64,000 nt of DNA from Sphingomonas sp. (GTDB lineage Bacteria > Pseudomonadota > Alphaproteobacteria > Sphingomonadales > Sphingomonadaceae): assembly GCF_030145815.1 (NCBI RefSeq), contig NZ_JAIXHL010000003.1, forward strand, positions 208,807-272,806, given 5' to 3'. This document shows positions 22,746 through 32,036 of this stretch, piece by piece (position 1 is the first letter of the stretch; every line of letters starts with the position of its first letter). Position numbers and translations under genes: made by a program. Below the pieces are notes generated by a model, which searched no databases, was not told the origin of the DNA, and saw only the letters and a list, made by a program, of their open reading frames with translations.

Positions 22746-23035
22746 GCGATCACGGTTTCCAGCGTCAGCGTGCCGTAGAGGTGCGGGAACTCCGCACCGC
22801 CGCGTGAGACTTCCCAGCGGATCGCGTCGCCAAGCGCCTCCAGATCGACTGCCGCAACCCACAGGTCCGGCTGATCGGCGAAGTGCTTGTCGACGGTCTC
22901 GGTCAGCTGGGCAGCGGTGGAGAGGTGGATATAGCCGTCCTGGATGTCGATCGGTGCGCCTTCGAAACTGCCCGCTTCAAGGTCGGCCATCTGGGGGGAA
23001 GTGAGCACCTTGTAGGCGGTGGAGGGGCGGGTCAT
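22688..23035 (-). CDS. DUF952 domain protein
   Basis: The 115-residue protein matches DUF952 by its motifs YKVLTSPQM, GYIHLSTAAQLTETV, WEVSRGGAEFPHLYG and the final hydrophobic strand. DUF952 proteins resemble ADP-ribosyltransferase-fold enzymes, but the function is unknown. Its start overlaps the gyrA stop by four bases, so it is probably translated from the gyrA transcript. Confidence 0.85.
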   Translation of the reverse strand: MTRPSTAYKVLTSPQMADLEAGSFEGAPIDIQDGYIHLSTAAQLTETVDKHFADQPDLWVAAVDLEALGDAIRWEVSRGGAEFPHLYGTLTLETVIAYSPLERSEDGSVALPVAG

Positions 23036-25782
23036 TCCCCGCCCTCCGGCCCGGCGGCTAGGTCGTCGCCGGGGGTGGCATCGGGCAGAGCGGCGGTTTC
23101 GGTTTCGCCGTCGGCCAGGTTGACCTCGGCGTCCTCGTCGCTTTCCTCGATCCGGGCTGCCGAAACGACATGCTCGTTCTGTGCGACGTGGAACAGGCGC
23201 ACGCCGGCCGACCCACGCCCGATGACGCGCAGCGAGCCGAGCGGCAGGCGGATCATCTTGGCCTGATCGGTGACGAGCATCAGCTGGTCCGACTGGGTCG
23301 CCGGGAAGCTGGCCAGCACCGGGCCGTTGCGGGCAATGTTGTCGATATTGGTAATGCCCTGACCGCCGCGACCGGTGCGGCGATATTCATAGGCCGAGCT
23401 GAGCTTGCCATAGCCGTTGGCGCAGATGGTCAGGATGAACTGCTCCGCCGCACGCAGCTCCTCGAACCGCTCGGGCGACAGGTCGGGCTCGCCTTCCTTC
23501 TCCGCCTTCCACGGGGCGAAGCGCAGATAGGCCTCGCGCTCTTCGGCGGTGGTGCCGACGCGGTGGAGGATCGACAGTGAGATGACCTGATCGTCGCCGA
23601 GCAGGCGCATGCCGCGCACACCGGTCGAATTGCGGCTCTGGAACTCACGCACTTCGTCGCCGGCGAAGCGGATCGCCTTGCCCGCGCGGCTGGCGAGCAG
23701 GACGTCGTCGCCCTCGTCGAGCAGGGCGACGCCGATCAGGCGGTCATCCTCATCCTCGCCCTCGAACTTCATCGCGATCTTGCCGTTGCTGGGCACGTTG
23801 GTGAACGCGTCCATGCTGTTGCGGCGGACATTGCCCTTGGCGGTCGCGAACATGACGTGGAGCTTGCCCCACTCGCTCTCATCCTCAGGCAAAGGGAGGA
23901 CGGTCGAGATGGTTTCGCCGGCTGCGAGCGGCAGCAGGTTGATCATCGGGCGGCCGCGCGTGGCGGGGCCGCCTTCGGGCAGCTTCCACACTTTCATGCG
24001 ATAGACGCGGCCGAGGGTGGAGAAGAACAGCACCGGGGTATGGGTCGAGGTGACGAACAGTTCGGTGATCGCGTCCTCGTCCTTGGTCGCCATGCCGGCG
24101 CGGCCCTTGCCCCCGCGTGCCTGGGCGCGGAAGGCGTCGAGCGGGGTGCGCTTGATATAGCCCTGCATGGTCACGGTGACGACCATGTCCTCCCGCTCGA
24201 TCAGGTCTTCGTCCTCGATGCCGTCGGCGGCGGCGGCGATTTCGGTGCGGCGCGGAGTGGCGTAGAGGTCACGGACGGCGACCAGCTCCTCACGCAGCAC
24301 TTCGTAGAGCTTCGCGCGGTTGGCGAGGATTTCGAGCAGCTCGGCGATCGAATCGGCGAGTTCCTTGAGTTCGTCACCGATTTCGTCGCGGCCGAGCGCG
24401 GTCAGGCGGTGCAGGCGCAGGTCGAGGATCGCGCGGACCTGAACGTCCGACAGGCGATAGGTGTCGCCCGAAACCTCGGTCTCGACCGCTTCGACGAGGC
24501 GGATATATGGCGCGATCTCGGCGATCGGCCAGTCGCGCATCAGCAGCGATTCGCGCGCCGCAGCGGGGCTGGACGAGCCGCGGATGATGCGGACGACTTC
24601 ATCGAGATTGGTGACCGCGATGACCAGGCCGAGCAAGATGTGCGCACGGTCGCGCGCCTTGGCGAGTTCGAACTTCGAGCGGCGGGTGATCACCTGCTCG
24701 CGGAACTTGACGAACGCCTCGATGATGTCGCGCAGGTTGAGCAGTTCGGGGCGACCGCCGCGGATCGCGAGCATGTTCGCCGGGAAGCTCTGCTGCGCCG
24801 GGGTGTTGCGCCAGATCTGGTTGAGCACGACTTCGGGGGTCGCATCGCGCTTGAGGTCGATGACGATGCGCACGCCTTCGCGGCTCGACTCGTCACGGAT
24901 GTCGCTGATCCCCTCGACCCGCTTTTCCTTGGCGGCTTCGGCGATCTTTTCGACCAGGGCGTTCTTGCCCTGCTGATACGGGATTTCGGTGAGGACGATC
25001 GAGCGGCGCTCACCGCGCTGTTCGGTGATGTAGCGGCTGCGCACGATGATCGAGCCGCGGCCCGACTGGTACGCGCTGCGGCAGCCCGAACGGCCGAGAA
25101 TCTGCGCGCCGGTCGGGAAGTCCGGACCGGGGACGATCTCCATCAGCTCTTCGATCGTGATCGCGCCATTGTCGATGTACGCGAGGCAGGCGTCGACCAC
25201 TTCGCCGAGATTATGCGGCGGGATGTTGGTGGCCATGCCGACCGCGATGCCGCCCGCGCCGTTGACGAGCAGGTTGGGGTAGCGGGCGGGCAGGACGGTC
25301 GGCTCGCTTTCGGAGCCGTCATAATTGTCCTGGAAGTCGACCGTGTCCTTGTCGATATCGTCGAGCAGCGACATCGCGACCTTGGCCAGGCGCGCTTCGG
25401 TGTAGCGCATCGCGGCGGGCGGATCGGGGTCCATCGAGCCGAAATTGCCCTGGCCGTCGATCAGCGGCACCCGCATCGCCCAGTCCTGGGCCATGCGCGC
25501 CATCGCGTCATAGATCGAGCTGTCGCCGTGCGGGTGATATTTACCCATCACGTCACCGACCAGGCGGGCAGACTTGCGATAGGCGCGGCCGGGGAGGTAG
25601 CCGCCCTCCTGCGCCGCATAGAGGATGCGGCGATGGACCGGCTTCAGACCGTCGCGAACGTCAGGAAGCGCGCGCGCCACGATCACGCTCATCGCGTAAT
25701 CGAGGTAGCTGGTCTTCATCTCGTCGACGATCGAGATGGGGGTGATATCGGAAGGGTCCGCGAGGACGGTCTCGTCGGTCAA
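23032..25782 (-). CDS. gyrA: DNA gyrase subunit A
   Basis: GyrA breaks and rejoins DNA in the gyrase A2B2 complex. The 916 residues include the N-terminal breakage-reunion domain ([20 protein letters not shown]), the active-site Tyr in [10 protein letters not shown], the [14 protein letters not shown] quinolone-determining region and a C-terminal beta-pinwheel with the GyrA-box-like [10 protein letters not shown]. The positions equal to Ser83 and Asp87 of Escherichia coli are Ser and Asp, the quinolone-sensitive state. It is divergent from the TPR gene, with a 263-base promoter region between. Confidence 0.98.
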   Translation of the reverse strand: MTDETVLADPSDITPISIVDEMKTSYLDYAMSVIVARALPDVRDGLKPVHRRILYAAQEGGYLPGRAYRKSARLVGDVMGKYHPHGDSSIYDAMARMAQDWAMRVPLIDGQGNFGSMDPDPPAAMRYTEARLAKVAMSLLDDIDKDTVDFQDNYDGSESEPTVLPARYPNLLVNGAGGIAVGMATNIPPHNLGEVVDACLAYIDNGAITIEELMEIVPGPDFPTGAQILGRSGCRSAYQSGRGSIIVRSRYITEQRGERRSIVLTEIPYQQGKNALVEKIAEAAKEKRVEGISDIRDESSREGVRIVIDLKRDATPEVVLNQIWRNTPAQQSFPANMLAIRGGRPELLNLRDIIEAFVKFREQVITRRSKFELAKARDRAHILLGLVIAVTNLDEVVRIIRGSSSPAAARESLLMRDWPIAEIAPYIRLVEAVETEVSGDTYRLSDVQVRAILDLRLHRLTALGRDEIGDELKELADSIAELLEILANRAKLYEVLREELVAVRDLYATPRRTEIAAAADGIEDEDLIEREDMVVTVTMQGYIKRTPLDAFRAQARGGKGRAGMATKDEDAITELFVTSTHTPVLFFSTLGRVYRMKVWKLPEGGPATRGRPMINLLPLAAGETISTVLPLPEDESEWGKLHVMFATAKGNVRRNSMDAFTNVPSNGKIAMKFEGEDEDDRLIGVALLDEGDDVLLASRAGKAIRFAGDEVREFQSRNSTGVRGMRLLGDDQVISLSILHRVGTTAEEREAYLRFAPWKAEKEGEPDLSPERFEELRAAEQFILTICANGYGKLSSAYEYRRTGRGGQGITNIDNIARNGPVLASFPATQSDQLMLVTDQAKMIRLPLGSLRVIGRGSAGVRLFHVAQNEHVVSAARIEESDEDAEVNLADGETETAALPDATPGDDLAAGPEGGE

Positions 25783-25861
25783 GTTGCGATGCTTTCGATG
25801 GGTTGTGTCAGTGTTGTGACCGCTCTAGCCGTCCCGTGACCACCTGCCAAGCCCGCGCACC

Positions 25862-25879
25862 CGCGTGCGCGCGCACGCG
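25862..25879. repeat. Perfect 18-base CG palindrome
   Basis: CGCGTGCGCGCGCACGCG is a perfect palindrome in the divergent spacer between gyrA and the TPR gene. It could be a regulator site or a structure-forming element; no matching second copy was noticed. Confidence 0.5.
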
Positions 25880-26045
25880 AGGACTGGCGGCAGGGCGTCT
25901 CATTTCGGGAGCCCGCGCATTCAAAATGCGTTCAGCAGACGGGTGCGAAAGCGCGAACCGCGATACACCGCCTTGACCGGGCGGGACGGATTACTAGAGC
26001 GGGTCGAGTCAACCGCTACGCACAGATGCGTGAGGAGAGTTCCGG

Positions 26046-27311
26046 ATGAAGTCTGTTTCCAAGGCTGCGCTTGCCGCGGCGGTTCTGCTGGCCGTGCCCT
26101 TTGCCGCGTCGGCACCCGCCGTCGCACAGAAAAAGCAGAAGGAAGAGGCGCCCAAGTACAAGCTGAGCGACGCCTTCCGCAAGTCGGCGACCGAGATCGA
26201 GGCGCTGATCAAAGCCAAGGACTATCAGGGCGCGGCGGGCAAGCTGGATGCGCTGGAGGCGCTGGCGACCAATGACGACGAGAAGTTCTTCGTCGCCAAT
26301 TTCCGCCTGACCACCTCGGCGAACCTGAAGGACAATCCGACCACCATCCGCGCGCTCGACGCGCTGATCGCCAATCCGAAGAGCGATCCGGCGAATCTGG
26401 GTCAGTATTATTTTTTCCGCGGCGACATCACGCAGGGCATGAAGAAGCCGGCTGAGGCAATCCCGTTCCTGCTGAAGGCGCGTGAGCTGGGCTATGCGCC
26501 CAACGGTGCCAACCTCAACCTGCTGATCGCACAGGCACAGTTTGATGCCGGGCAGCTGGAAGCAGCGGTGAGCAGCATCGACGCCGCGATCAAGGTCGAG
26601 GAAGCGGCTGGCCGCAAGGCGCCGGTGGCATGGTACCGCATCGCGGTCGACCGCCTGTATCGCGGCGGCAAGAAGGCAGCGGCGAGCGAGTGGCTGGGGC
26701 GTCAGATGGCGGCCCACCCGAGCGCCGAGGGCTGGCGCGCGACGCTGCTGATCTACATGGAGCAGACCCGCGAAAAGGGTGTGCCGATGGACGCCGACCT
26801 GCAGCTCGACGTGCTCCGCCTGATGCGCGCGGCAAAGGCGATGGGCGGCGAGTTCGACTATCAGGAATATGCCGATCTGGCGCAGCGCCGCGGCCTTCCG
26901 TGGGAAGCGAAGGCAGTGATCGAGGAAGGTCGCGCGGCAGGCAAGATCCAGGCGACCAACGTGGCGATCAACGAGCTGTATCGCTCGGCAGTGGTGCGCG
27001 AAAAGGCCGAAGGGTCGCTGAGCGCCGAGGAAAAGACCGCCACTGCCGCAGCCAATGGCACGGCGGCGAAGAATGTCGCTGACGCCTATCTGGGCAGCCG
27101 CAACTTCACCAAGGCGGTCGAACTCTATCGCGTCGCGCTGCAAAAGGGTGGGGTGGACGCCAATCTGGTCAACACCCGCCTGGGCATCGCGCTGGCAATG
27201 CTGGGCCAGAAGGACGAAGCCAAGGCAGCGTTCGGGGCGGTGACCGCGCCGCCGCGTAATGAGATCGCCCGCTTCTGGACGACCTGGCTCGATCAGGCTC
27301 CGGCGGCCTGA
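26046..27311 (+). CDS. Secreted TPR-repeat protein
   Basis: The 421-residue protein begins with a Sec signal peptide (SKAALAAAVLLAVPFAASAPAVAQ, cleavage after AQ likely) and consists mainly of tetratricopeptide-like helical pairs (for example LGQYYFFRGDITQGMKKPAEA, and NVADAYLGSRNFTKAVELYR near the end). There is no lipobox. TPR proteins of this type scaffold complexes in the periplasm. A strong terminator follows. Confidence 0.8.
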   Translation: MKSVSKAALAAAVLLAVPFAASAPAVAQKKQKEEAPKYKLSDAFRKSATEIEALIKAKDYQGAAGKLDALEALATNDDEKFFVANFRLTTSANLKDNPTTIRALDALIANPKSDPANLGQYYFFRGDITQGMKKPAEAIPFLLKARELGYAPNGANLNLLIAQAQFDAGQLEAAVSSIDAAIKVEEAAGRKAPVAWYRIAVDRLYRGGKKAAASEWLGRQMAAHPSAEGWRATLLIYMEQTREKGVPMDADLQLDVLRLMRAAKAMGGEFDYQEYADLAQRRGLPWEAKAVIEEGRAAGKIQATNVAINELYRSAVVREKAEGSLSAEEKTATAAANGTAAKNVADAYLGSRNFTKAVELYRVALQKGGVDANLVNTRLGIALAMLGQKDEAKAAFGAVTAPPRNEIARFWTTWLDQAPAA

Positions 27312-27334
27312 TTTCACGCTTACACCGAACCATG

Positions 27335-27362
27335 AGGGGCGGCCGCAGTGCCGCCCCTTTTT
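27335..27362 (+). terminator. Rho-independent terminator after the TPR gene
   Basis: GGGGCGGC (27336-27343), loop CGCAGT, GCCGCCCC (27350-27357), then TTTTT. This is a textbook stem with a poly-T tail. It lies between the convergent TPR and lrp genes. Confidence 0.9.
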
Positions 27363-27365
27363 GAT

Positions 27366-27827
27366 TCAGTCGACCGGTACGCCCGGCTGCGATTTCGACG
27401 TGCGGATGGTGAGCGACGTGCGGACGTGCGCGACATTGGGCGCGGTGGTCAGGCGGGTCGTGAGGAATTGCTGGAAGCTGCTGAGGTCGCGTGCGACGAT
27501 CTTCAGGATGAAGTCGATATCGCCGTTGAGCATATAGCATTCGCGAATCTCGGGGATCGCGGCCACATGCGCCTCGAACGCCTCAAGATCGGATTCGGCC
27601 TGGCTTTTGAGGCTGACCATGGCAAAGACGGTGATCGTATAGCCCAACCAATTGGGGTCGAGATCGGCGTGGTAGCCGCGGATCGCGCCCTTTTCTTCCA
27701 GCGCGCGGACCCGGCGCAGGCATGGTGGGGCGGTCAGCCCGACGCGATCGGCCAGTTCGACATTGGTCATCCGCCCGTCATTCTGCAGATGTGCCATGAT
27801 CTGACGGTCGATATCGTCGAAAGCCAT
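27366..27827 (-). CDS. Lrp/AsnC-family transcriptional regulator
   Basis: A 153-residue regulator: N-terminal helix-turn-helix (DIDRQIMAHLQNDGRMTNVELADRVGL, recognition helix APPCLRRVRALEEKG) and a C-terminal RAM ligand-binding domain (about residues 65-150) with the Gly-rich dimer loop MLNGDIDFILKIV. The ATG at 27827 gives the usual Lrp length and leaves the AT-rich spacer free. Target genes and ligand are unknown. It is divergent from the histidine-kinase-like gene. Confidence 0.92.
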   Translation of the reverse strand: MAFDDIDRQIMAHLQNDGRMTNVELADRVGLTAPPCLRRVRALEEKGAIRGYHADLDPNWLGYTITVFAMVSLKSQAESDLEAFEAHVAAIPEIRECYMLNGDIDFILKIVARDLSSFQQFLTTRLTTAPNVAHVRTSLTIRTSKSQPGVPVD

Positions 27828-28018
27828 TGATAATTCCCCTGCGCCACATGATTCGGTCGCACTGCGCGGGTTAGACATAATATAATTACTTGCAAGCGCA
27901 ATTGTCCCACTATGCGACGGCACGCTTTCGGGACGAATTCTCCTGTTTCCACGGGGGCTTCGCGCGGGTTAAGGAATCCTTACCGGCCGATTTCCGGCCC
28001 GACTGGGCAGACCGTTTT

Positions 28019-30271
28019 TTGCGTTACGACGACACCCTGGAGACCGTTCTGGCCGGCGATGTTTCGACATCGTTCGGTAAGGCGTCGGCGTGGCGTCAGC
28101 TGGTCGACCTGATCGGTCGGCGCCGGATAGCGGCGGATGCGCGCGCGTTCAACCTGCTGCGCAGGATTCGCGACGATGTGCCGATCGGCGTGCGGGCGGC
28201 GAGCGCCCGTGCGCTGGAACATGGCAACCCGCCCGCGCCGCTGGTCGCCCTGTGCGCGCTCGACCATATTTCGGTCGCCGCGCCGCTGTTGCGGACGGCG
28301 CGGATGACGTCGGGGGAGTGGGTCGAGCTGTTGCCGCGCCTGTCTGCGGCGGCGCGATCGGTGCTCCGCGCCCGCCGCGACCTCCCGCCGGGAATCGAGC
28401 GCGCGCTGGAGACGTTCGGGCCGGTCGATTTCGTGGTGACGGGGACAGTTGCGGAACCGGAAGTACTGGCACCGCACGAGCCGAATGCGGCGGCGTCCGA
28501 CGCGGATCCTTTGGCAATGGTCGAACCTGACGCGGAACCTGTCGCCGAGAGCGATGCCGGACCGGGGGCGCTGCAGCCGTTGGCGGTCGAGCTCGATCCC
28601 GTCGCGGTAGATATGATCGCTGCCCCCGAGCCGGGCGCGGAATTCGACGCCGACCCGGTGGGTGTCGTTGAGCCGCTCACGCCCGTCGTGGTGGATGCGG
28701 AACCCGCGCCGGTTGCTGATGCTCCGCTCGCTGCGGTCGATCTGCCGATCGAGCCGGTCGCAGCCGTCGAAGGTTCGGACGCCGCTGCCATCGCGAGCGG
28801 CGGATCGGTGCTGGATGCGGTGGCGCGGGTCGAATCGCGGGTGCGGATGCGGTTGCGTCCCGTGCTCGAACCGGTCGAGCCGCCGCAGGCCGCCGAAGTG
28901 CCCGCCAACACGCTGCCCTTCGTCTCGGTCGGCGCGGCGGCGCTGGCGATCCCTGTGGTGGCCCGTGCGCTGGAGGGTGAGGGGCAAAGCGAGCCGACCC
29001 CCGAGTCCGAGCCGACCCAAAGCGGGACCGACGCCGAACCGTCCGTCGCATTGCCCCTTGCTGCCGAGTCCAGCGACGGGCACGGCTCGCACATGGATGA
29101 CGTTTTCATTCTGGGTAGCGCGCAAGGCGATACGATTGCGCCGGACACGCCGCACGACGAACCGGCGGGGCCGTTCGAGATCGCCGAGGTCGTCGCGCGG
29201 ATCGACGCCTTTTACACGTTGCAGCAGGAGCGCGCCGCACACGCGCCGCAACCGTTGCGCGTCGACGGATTCCGCTTCGAGACCGACGAGCAGGGCGTGA
29301 TCCGCTGGGTCGAGGGCGTGTCGCGCGCGCCGCTGATCGGCCTGTCGCTGGAGCTCAATGCGTCGGACGGCGCTTCGCGCGCCGATGGCGTTGCGGCAGG
29401 AGCGCTGCGTCAGCGCGCCGTGTTCAGCGATGCGCGGCTGATCGTAGTTGGCGGATCGGATGCGGCCGGCGAGTGGCGGATTTCGGGTGCGCCGGCGTTT
29501 GACCGCGCGACCGGGCGCTTCTCGGGCTATCGCGGCACTGCGCGCCGCCCGCGGCGGGAGGAAAGCGCGGTGCCTTCGACGCCGCCGCCATCCAGCCCAG
29601 CGGCGGATTCGCTGCGCCAGTTGATGCACGAGCTGCGCACGCCGACCAACGCGATTGCCGGCTTTGCCGAGATGATCGAGCGCGAGATGCTCGGCGATGC
29701 GCCGCCAGTCTATCGCGAACGCGCGGGGACGATCCGAATGCACGCGCGCGCGCTGCTCGCGGCGATCGACGATCTGGATATCGCGGCGCGGATCGAGGCA
29801 TCGGCGCTGACGCTCGGTTCGAGCGAGGTGACCTTACGGCCGTTGCTGTCGCGGATCGCCGACGATCTGGCGGCGCTGGCGGAGCTGCGTGGGGCCTGGA
29901 TCGCGCTGCCGATCGACGACCCCGTGGTGCGCGGCGATTCGCGCGCGATCGAGCGGATGCTGTCGCGCCTGCTCGCCACCCTGTTGTCCGCCGCGCGCGA
30001 TGGCGAACGGGTCGGGATCGCGATTGAGGAGGTTGGCGGGCTGGTAGCGATCGCATTCGACCGGCCCGACGCGTTGGCGGCGTATGAGGGCGACGCGCTG
30101 TTCAACCTCGATGACGAGGATGAAGACGCGGCGCTGCTCGGCACAGGCTTTGCGCTGCGGCTGGTGCGCAACATCGCGCGCGAGCTGGGCGGAAGCCTGA
30201 CGGTCACCGACGACGCGATCACCGTCGAGCTTGCCGCGATGGTAACCAAGTCTTTGGAACAGGCGCGCTAA
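28019..30271 (+). CDS. Soluble histidine-kinase-like protein with degenerate ATPase boxes
   Basis: About 750 residues without a membrane helix. The N-terminal 150 residues are helical. A long low-complexity Ala/Pro/Val/Glu/Asp tract (roughly residues 150-390) follows, then a conserved DGFRFETDEQG sensory-like domain and a HisKA phosphoacceptor, QLMHELRTPTNAIAGF, with His at about residue 537. The ATPase domain keeps a G2-like GTGFALRLVRNIARELGG but lacks the N-box Asn (SRLLATLLSAA) and the DxGxG G1 box, so kinase activity is doubtful. The start is uncertain: only TTG codons (27890, 27899, 28019) are available in frame. I prefer 28019 because translation then begins at RYDDTLETVLAGD. Confidence 0.75.
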   Translation: MRYDDTLETVLAGDVSTSFGKASAWRQLVDLIGRRRIAADARAFNLLRRIRDDVPIGVRAASARALEHGNPPAPLVALCALDHISVAAPLLRTARMTSGEWVELLPRLSAAARSVLRARRDLPPGIERALETFGPVDFVVTGTVAEPEVLAPHEPNAAASDADPLAMVEPDAEPVAESDAGPGALQPLAVELDPVAVDMIAAPEPGAEFDADPVGVVEPLTPVVVDAEPAPVADAPLAAVDLPIEPVAAVEGSDAAAIASGGSVLDAVARVESRVRMRLRPVLEPVEPPQAAEVPANTLPFVSVGAAALAIPVVARALEGEGQSEPTPESEPTQSGTDAEPSVALPLAAESSDGHGSHMDDVFILGSAQGDTIAPDTPHDEPAGPFEIAEVVARIDAFYTLQQERAAHAPQPLRVDGFRFETDEQGVIRWVEGVSRAPLIGLSLELNASDGASRADGVAAGALRQRAVFSDARLIVVGGSDAAGEWRISGAPAFDRATGRFSGYRGTARRPRREESAVPSTPPPSSPAADSLRQLMHELRTPTNAIAGFAEMIEREMLGDAPPVYRERAGTIRMHARALLAAIDDLDIAARIEASALTLGSSEVTLRPLLSRIADDLAALAELRGAWIALPIDDPVVRGDSRAIERMLSRLLATLLSAARDGERVGIAIEEVGGLVAIAFDRPDALAAYEGDALFNLDDEDEDAALLGTGFALRLVRNIARELGGSLTVTDDAITVELAAMVTKSLEQAR

Positions 30272-30281
30272 ACCAGCGCCT

Positions 30282-31322
30282 GTGAAGAACGCAGCGCAAT
30301 CCCAGCCCGAACCGGGCGGCTATCGGCCGCCTGCACCGCCAGCCGACGCTGCCGTGCTGTGGCCGGACAGCTTCGGCACGCGCTTTGCGGTGTTCGTTGA
30401 CACCGAGGAAGAGTTCGACTGGTCGCAGCCACTGGCGCGCGAAAACCGGGGGACGCGGGCGATGGATGCCTTGCCCGGCATCCATAAGCTGTTCGCCGAT
30501 CATGGCGTTCCGGCGACCTATATGATCGACGATCCGATCGTCCGCTGTGCGCGCTCGGTCGATATTCTGAAAGAAATCATCGCGGATGGCGGCTCCGCGA
30601 TCGGGTCGCAGCTCCACCCCTGGGTCAACCCGCCGCATGACGAGACGGTGAGCCCGCGCAACAGCTTCCTCGGCAATCTTCCGCGCGCGTTGCAGGGGGC
30701 AAAGATCGCAGCGCTGACGGACGGGATTGCCGACGCGTTCGGGCGGCGGCCGTTGATGATGCGCACCGGGCGCTATGGCCTTGGCCCCGACACGCTCGGC
30801 CTGCTGGCGGCGGCGGGGTATCGCGTCGATACCTCGATGCGGTCGGGTTATAGCTATGCCGTGGAGGGCGGGCCGGATTATCGCGCGATCCCCAACCACG
30901 CCTTTGCGACGGGTGAGGGCGATCTGATCGAGATTCCGCTGACCACTATTTACACCGGCGCGTTGCGGCGCGGCGGGATCGGGTTGCATGAGGCGCTGGG
31001 CCGGGTGCCGCGCGGGCGGGGCATTGCGTCACGGCTCAAGCTTTCCTCCCGCGTCGCGCTGACGCCGGAAGACATGCCGATCGCGCTGGCGCTCGACGCG
31101 ATTCGGGTGGCGGCGGCCGATGGGGTGCGGTTGCTGATGTTCTCCTACCATTCGCCATCGGCGGCGCCGGGCTACACGCCCTATGTCCGCGATGCGGCGG
31201 AGCTGGCCGGATTTCGGCGCTGGTGGGAGCGGGCGTTTGCCCTGCTGGACAAGCTTGGGATCGCACCGGCCTCGCACGATCAGATTCTCGCGGCGCTTGC
31301 GGGGGCGAGCGATCGCCCGTAA
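30282..31322 (+). CDS. Polysaccharide deacetylase-like protein
   Basis: The 346-residue protein has a NodB-type deacetylase fold without signal peptide: metal-binding Asp in AVFVDTEEEFDW, the H-x3-H-type region IGSQLHPWVNPPHDE, and the conserved RTGRYGLGPDTLGLL and LMFSYHSPS (catalytic-base region) motifs. Such proteins deacetylate N-acetylglucosamine-containing polymers; sphingomonad versions resemble WalW-type proteins. It starts with GTG ten bases after the histidine-kinase-like gene, so the two may be cotranscribed. Confidence 0.82.
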   Translation: MKNAAQSQPEPGGYRPPAPPADAAVLWPDSFGTRFAVFVDTEEEFDWSQPLARENRGTRAMDALPGIHKLFADHGVPATYMIDDPIVRCARSVDILKEIIADGGSAIGSQLHPWVNPPHDETVSPRNSFLGNLPRALQGAKIAALTDGIADAFGRRPLMMRTGRYGLGPDTLGLLAAAGYRVDTSMRSGYSYAVEGGPDYRAIPNHAFATGEGDLIEIPLTTIYTGALRRGGIGLHEALGRVPRGRGIASRLKLSSRVALTPEDMPIALALDAIRVAAADGVRLLMFSYHSPSAAPGYTPYVRDAAELAGFRRWWERAFALLDKLGIAPASHDQILAALAGASDRP

Positions 31323-31341
31323 TCGGCGGGTCGCGCTGGCG

Positions 31342-31418
31342 GGGCCTGTAGCTCAATTGGTTAGAGCTGGCCGCTCATAACGGCTAGGTTGCGGGTTCAA
31401 GTCCTGCCGGGCCCACCA
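31342..31418 (+). tRNA. tRNA-Ile2 (CAU anticodon, lysidine-modified)
   Basis: A complete 77-base cloverleaf: acceptor GGGCCTG pairs with CGGGCCC, then A73 and an encoded CCA end. The anticodon loop CTCATAA carries CAT at 31376-31378. The C4-G69 and C5-G68 pairs in the acceptor stem are known TilS identity elements of the Ile2 isoacceptor. The gene therefore reads AUA after lysidine formation and is not elongator Met (identity by inference). Confidence 0.85.
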
Positions 31419-31464
31419 GCGCATTGCCTTTAGGGTCAGACCTGTATAGGCGACCCGCTCGCGT

Positions 31465-31543
<79 letters not shown>

Positions 31544-31679
31544 ACCGCGAAAGCGTCGGACTTGCTGCACTGGCCGCTCCCGCGAACGCGCGCTATCACC
31601 GCCGCCACATCCAGTTGGGGGCATGATGGCACGGGCACCGAAGGCGGCGAATGGCGGGGATTTGGGGTTTGAGGCATAG

Positions 31680-32036
31680 TTGTTCGCGGCGGCGGACAAG
31701 CTGCGCGGCAATACTCTGGCCAGTCAGTATCGTCGCCCGGCTCGGCGAACAAAGCGAGTGGTGACGACGGCGTTGGGGAAATACACCCCTTCCTTCCGCC
31801 AGCCGGTCGATGTTCGGGGTTTTGAGGCCGGGCTTGAGGAACCCCATCGTGTCATGGCGCAGGTCGTCGACCAGCACGAAGACGATGTTCATTGGATTGC
31901 CCTCACGCGCGCGGGCCGGCGGGGTCTGATCCTTACCAAGGCGCGGTGCGGGCTGGTTGCTCGCCTATGCCGCGGTGGCCAGCAGGACACCCACCGCAAA
32001 GGCGGCGGTGCAAAGCGTGGCGCGCGGGCGGGTCAT
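31680..32036 (-). pseudogene. Truncated, frameshifted sulfatase remnant
   Basis: The start at 32036 overlaps the FGE stop (ATGA) and encodes a signal peptide (MTRPRATLCTAAFAVG...), then an in-frame TAG at 31965-31967. The same frame continues through ASNQPAPRLGKD to the sulfatase opening NIVFVLVDDLRHDTMG. Two compensating one-base indels flank a shifted segment before the active-site motif CSPSRATILTGQ, where Cys is the formylglycine precursor. Homology ends near 31680, so most of a sulfatase of about 500 residues is gone. It is the target of the FGE gene beside it and is not functional. Confidence 0.8.

Noticed and set aside
23857..25839. 660-codon plus-strand open frame opposite gyrA
   Set aside because: Fully covered by gyrA, with composition typical of antisense of a GC-rich gene and no motif.
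27980..29743. 587-codon minus-strand frame opposite the histidine-kinase-like gene
   Set aside because: Arg/His-rich shadow of the low-complexity linker; the plus strand has the HisKA motif.
31342..31418. Elongator tRNA-Met
   Set aside because: The CAT anticodon fits Met, but the C4-G69 and C5-G68 acceptor pairs are TilS identity elements of tRNA-Ile2.
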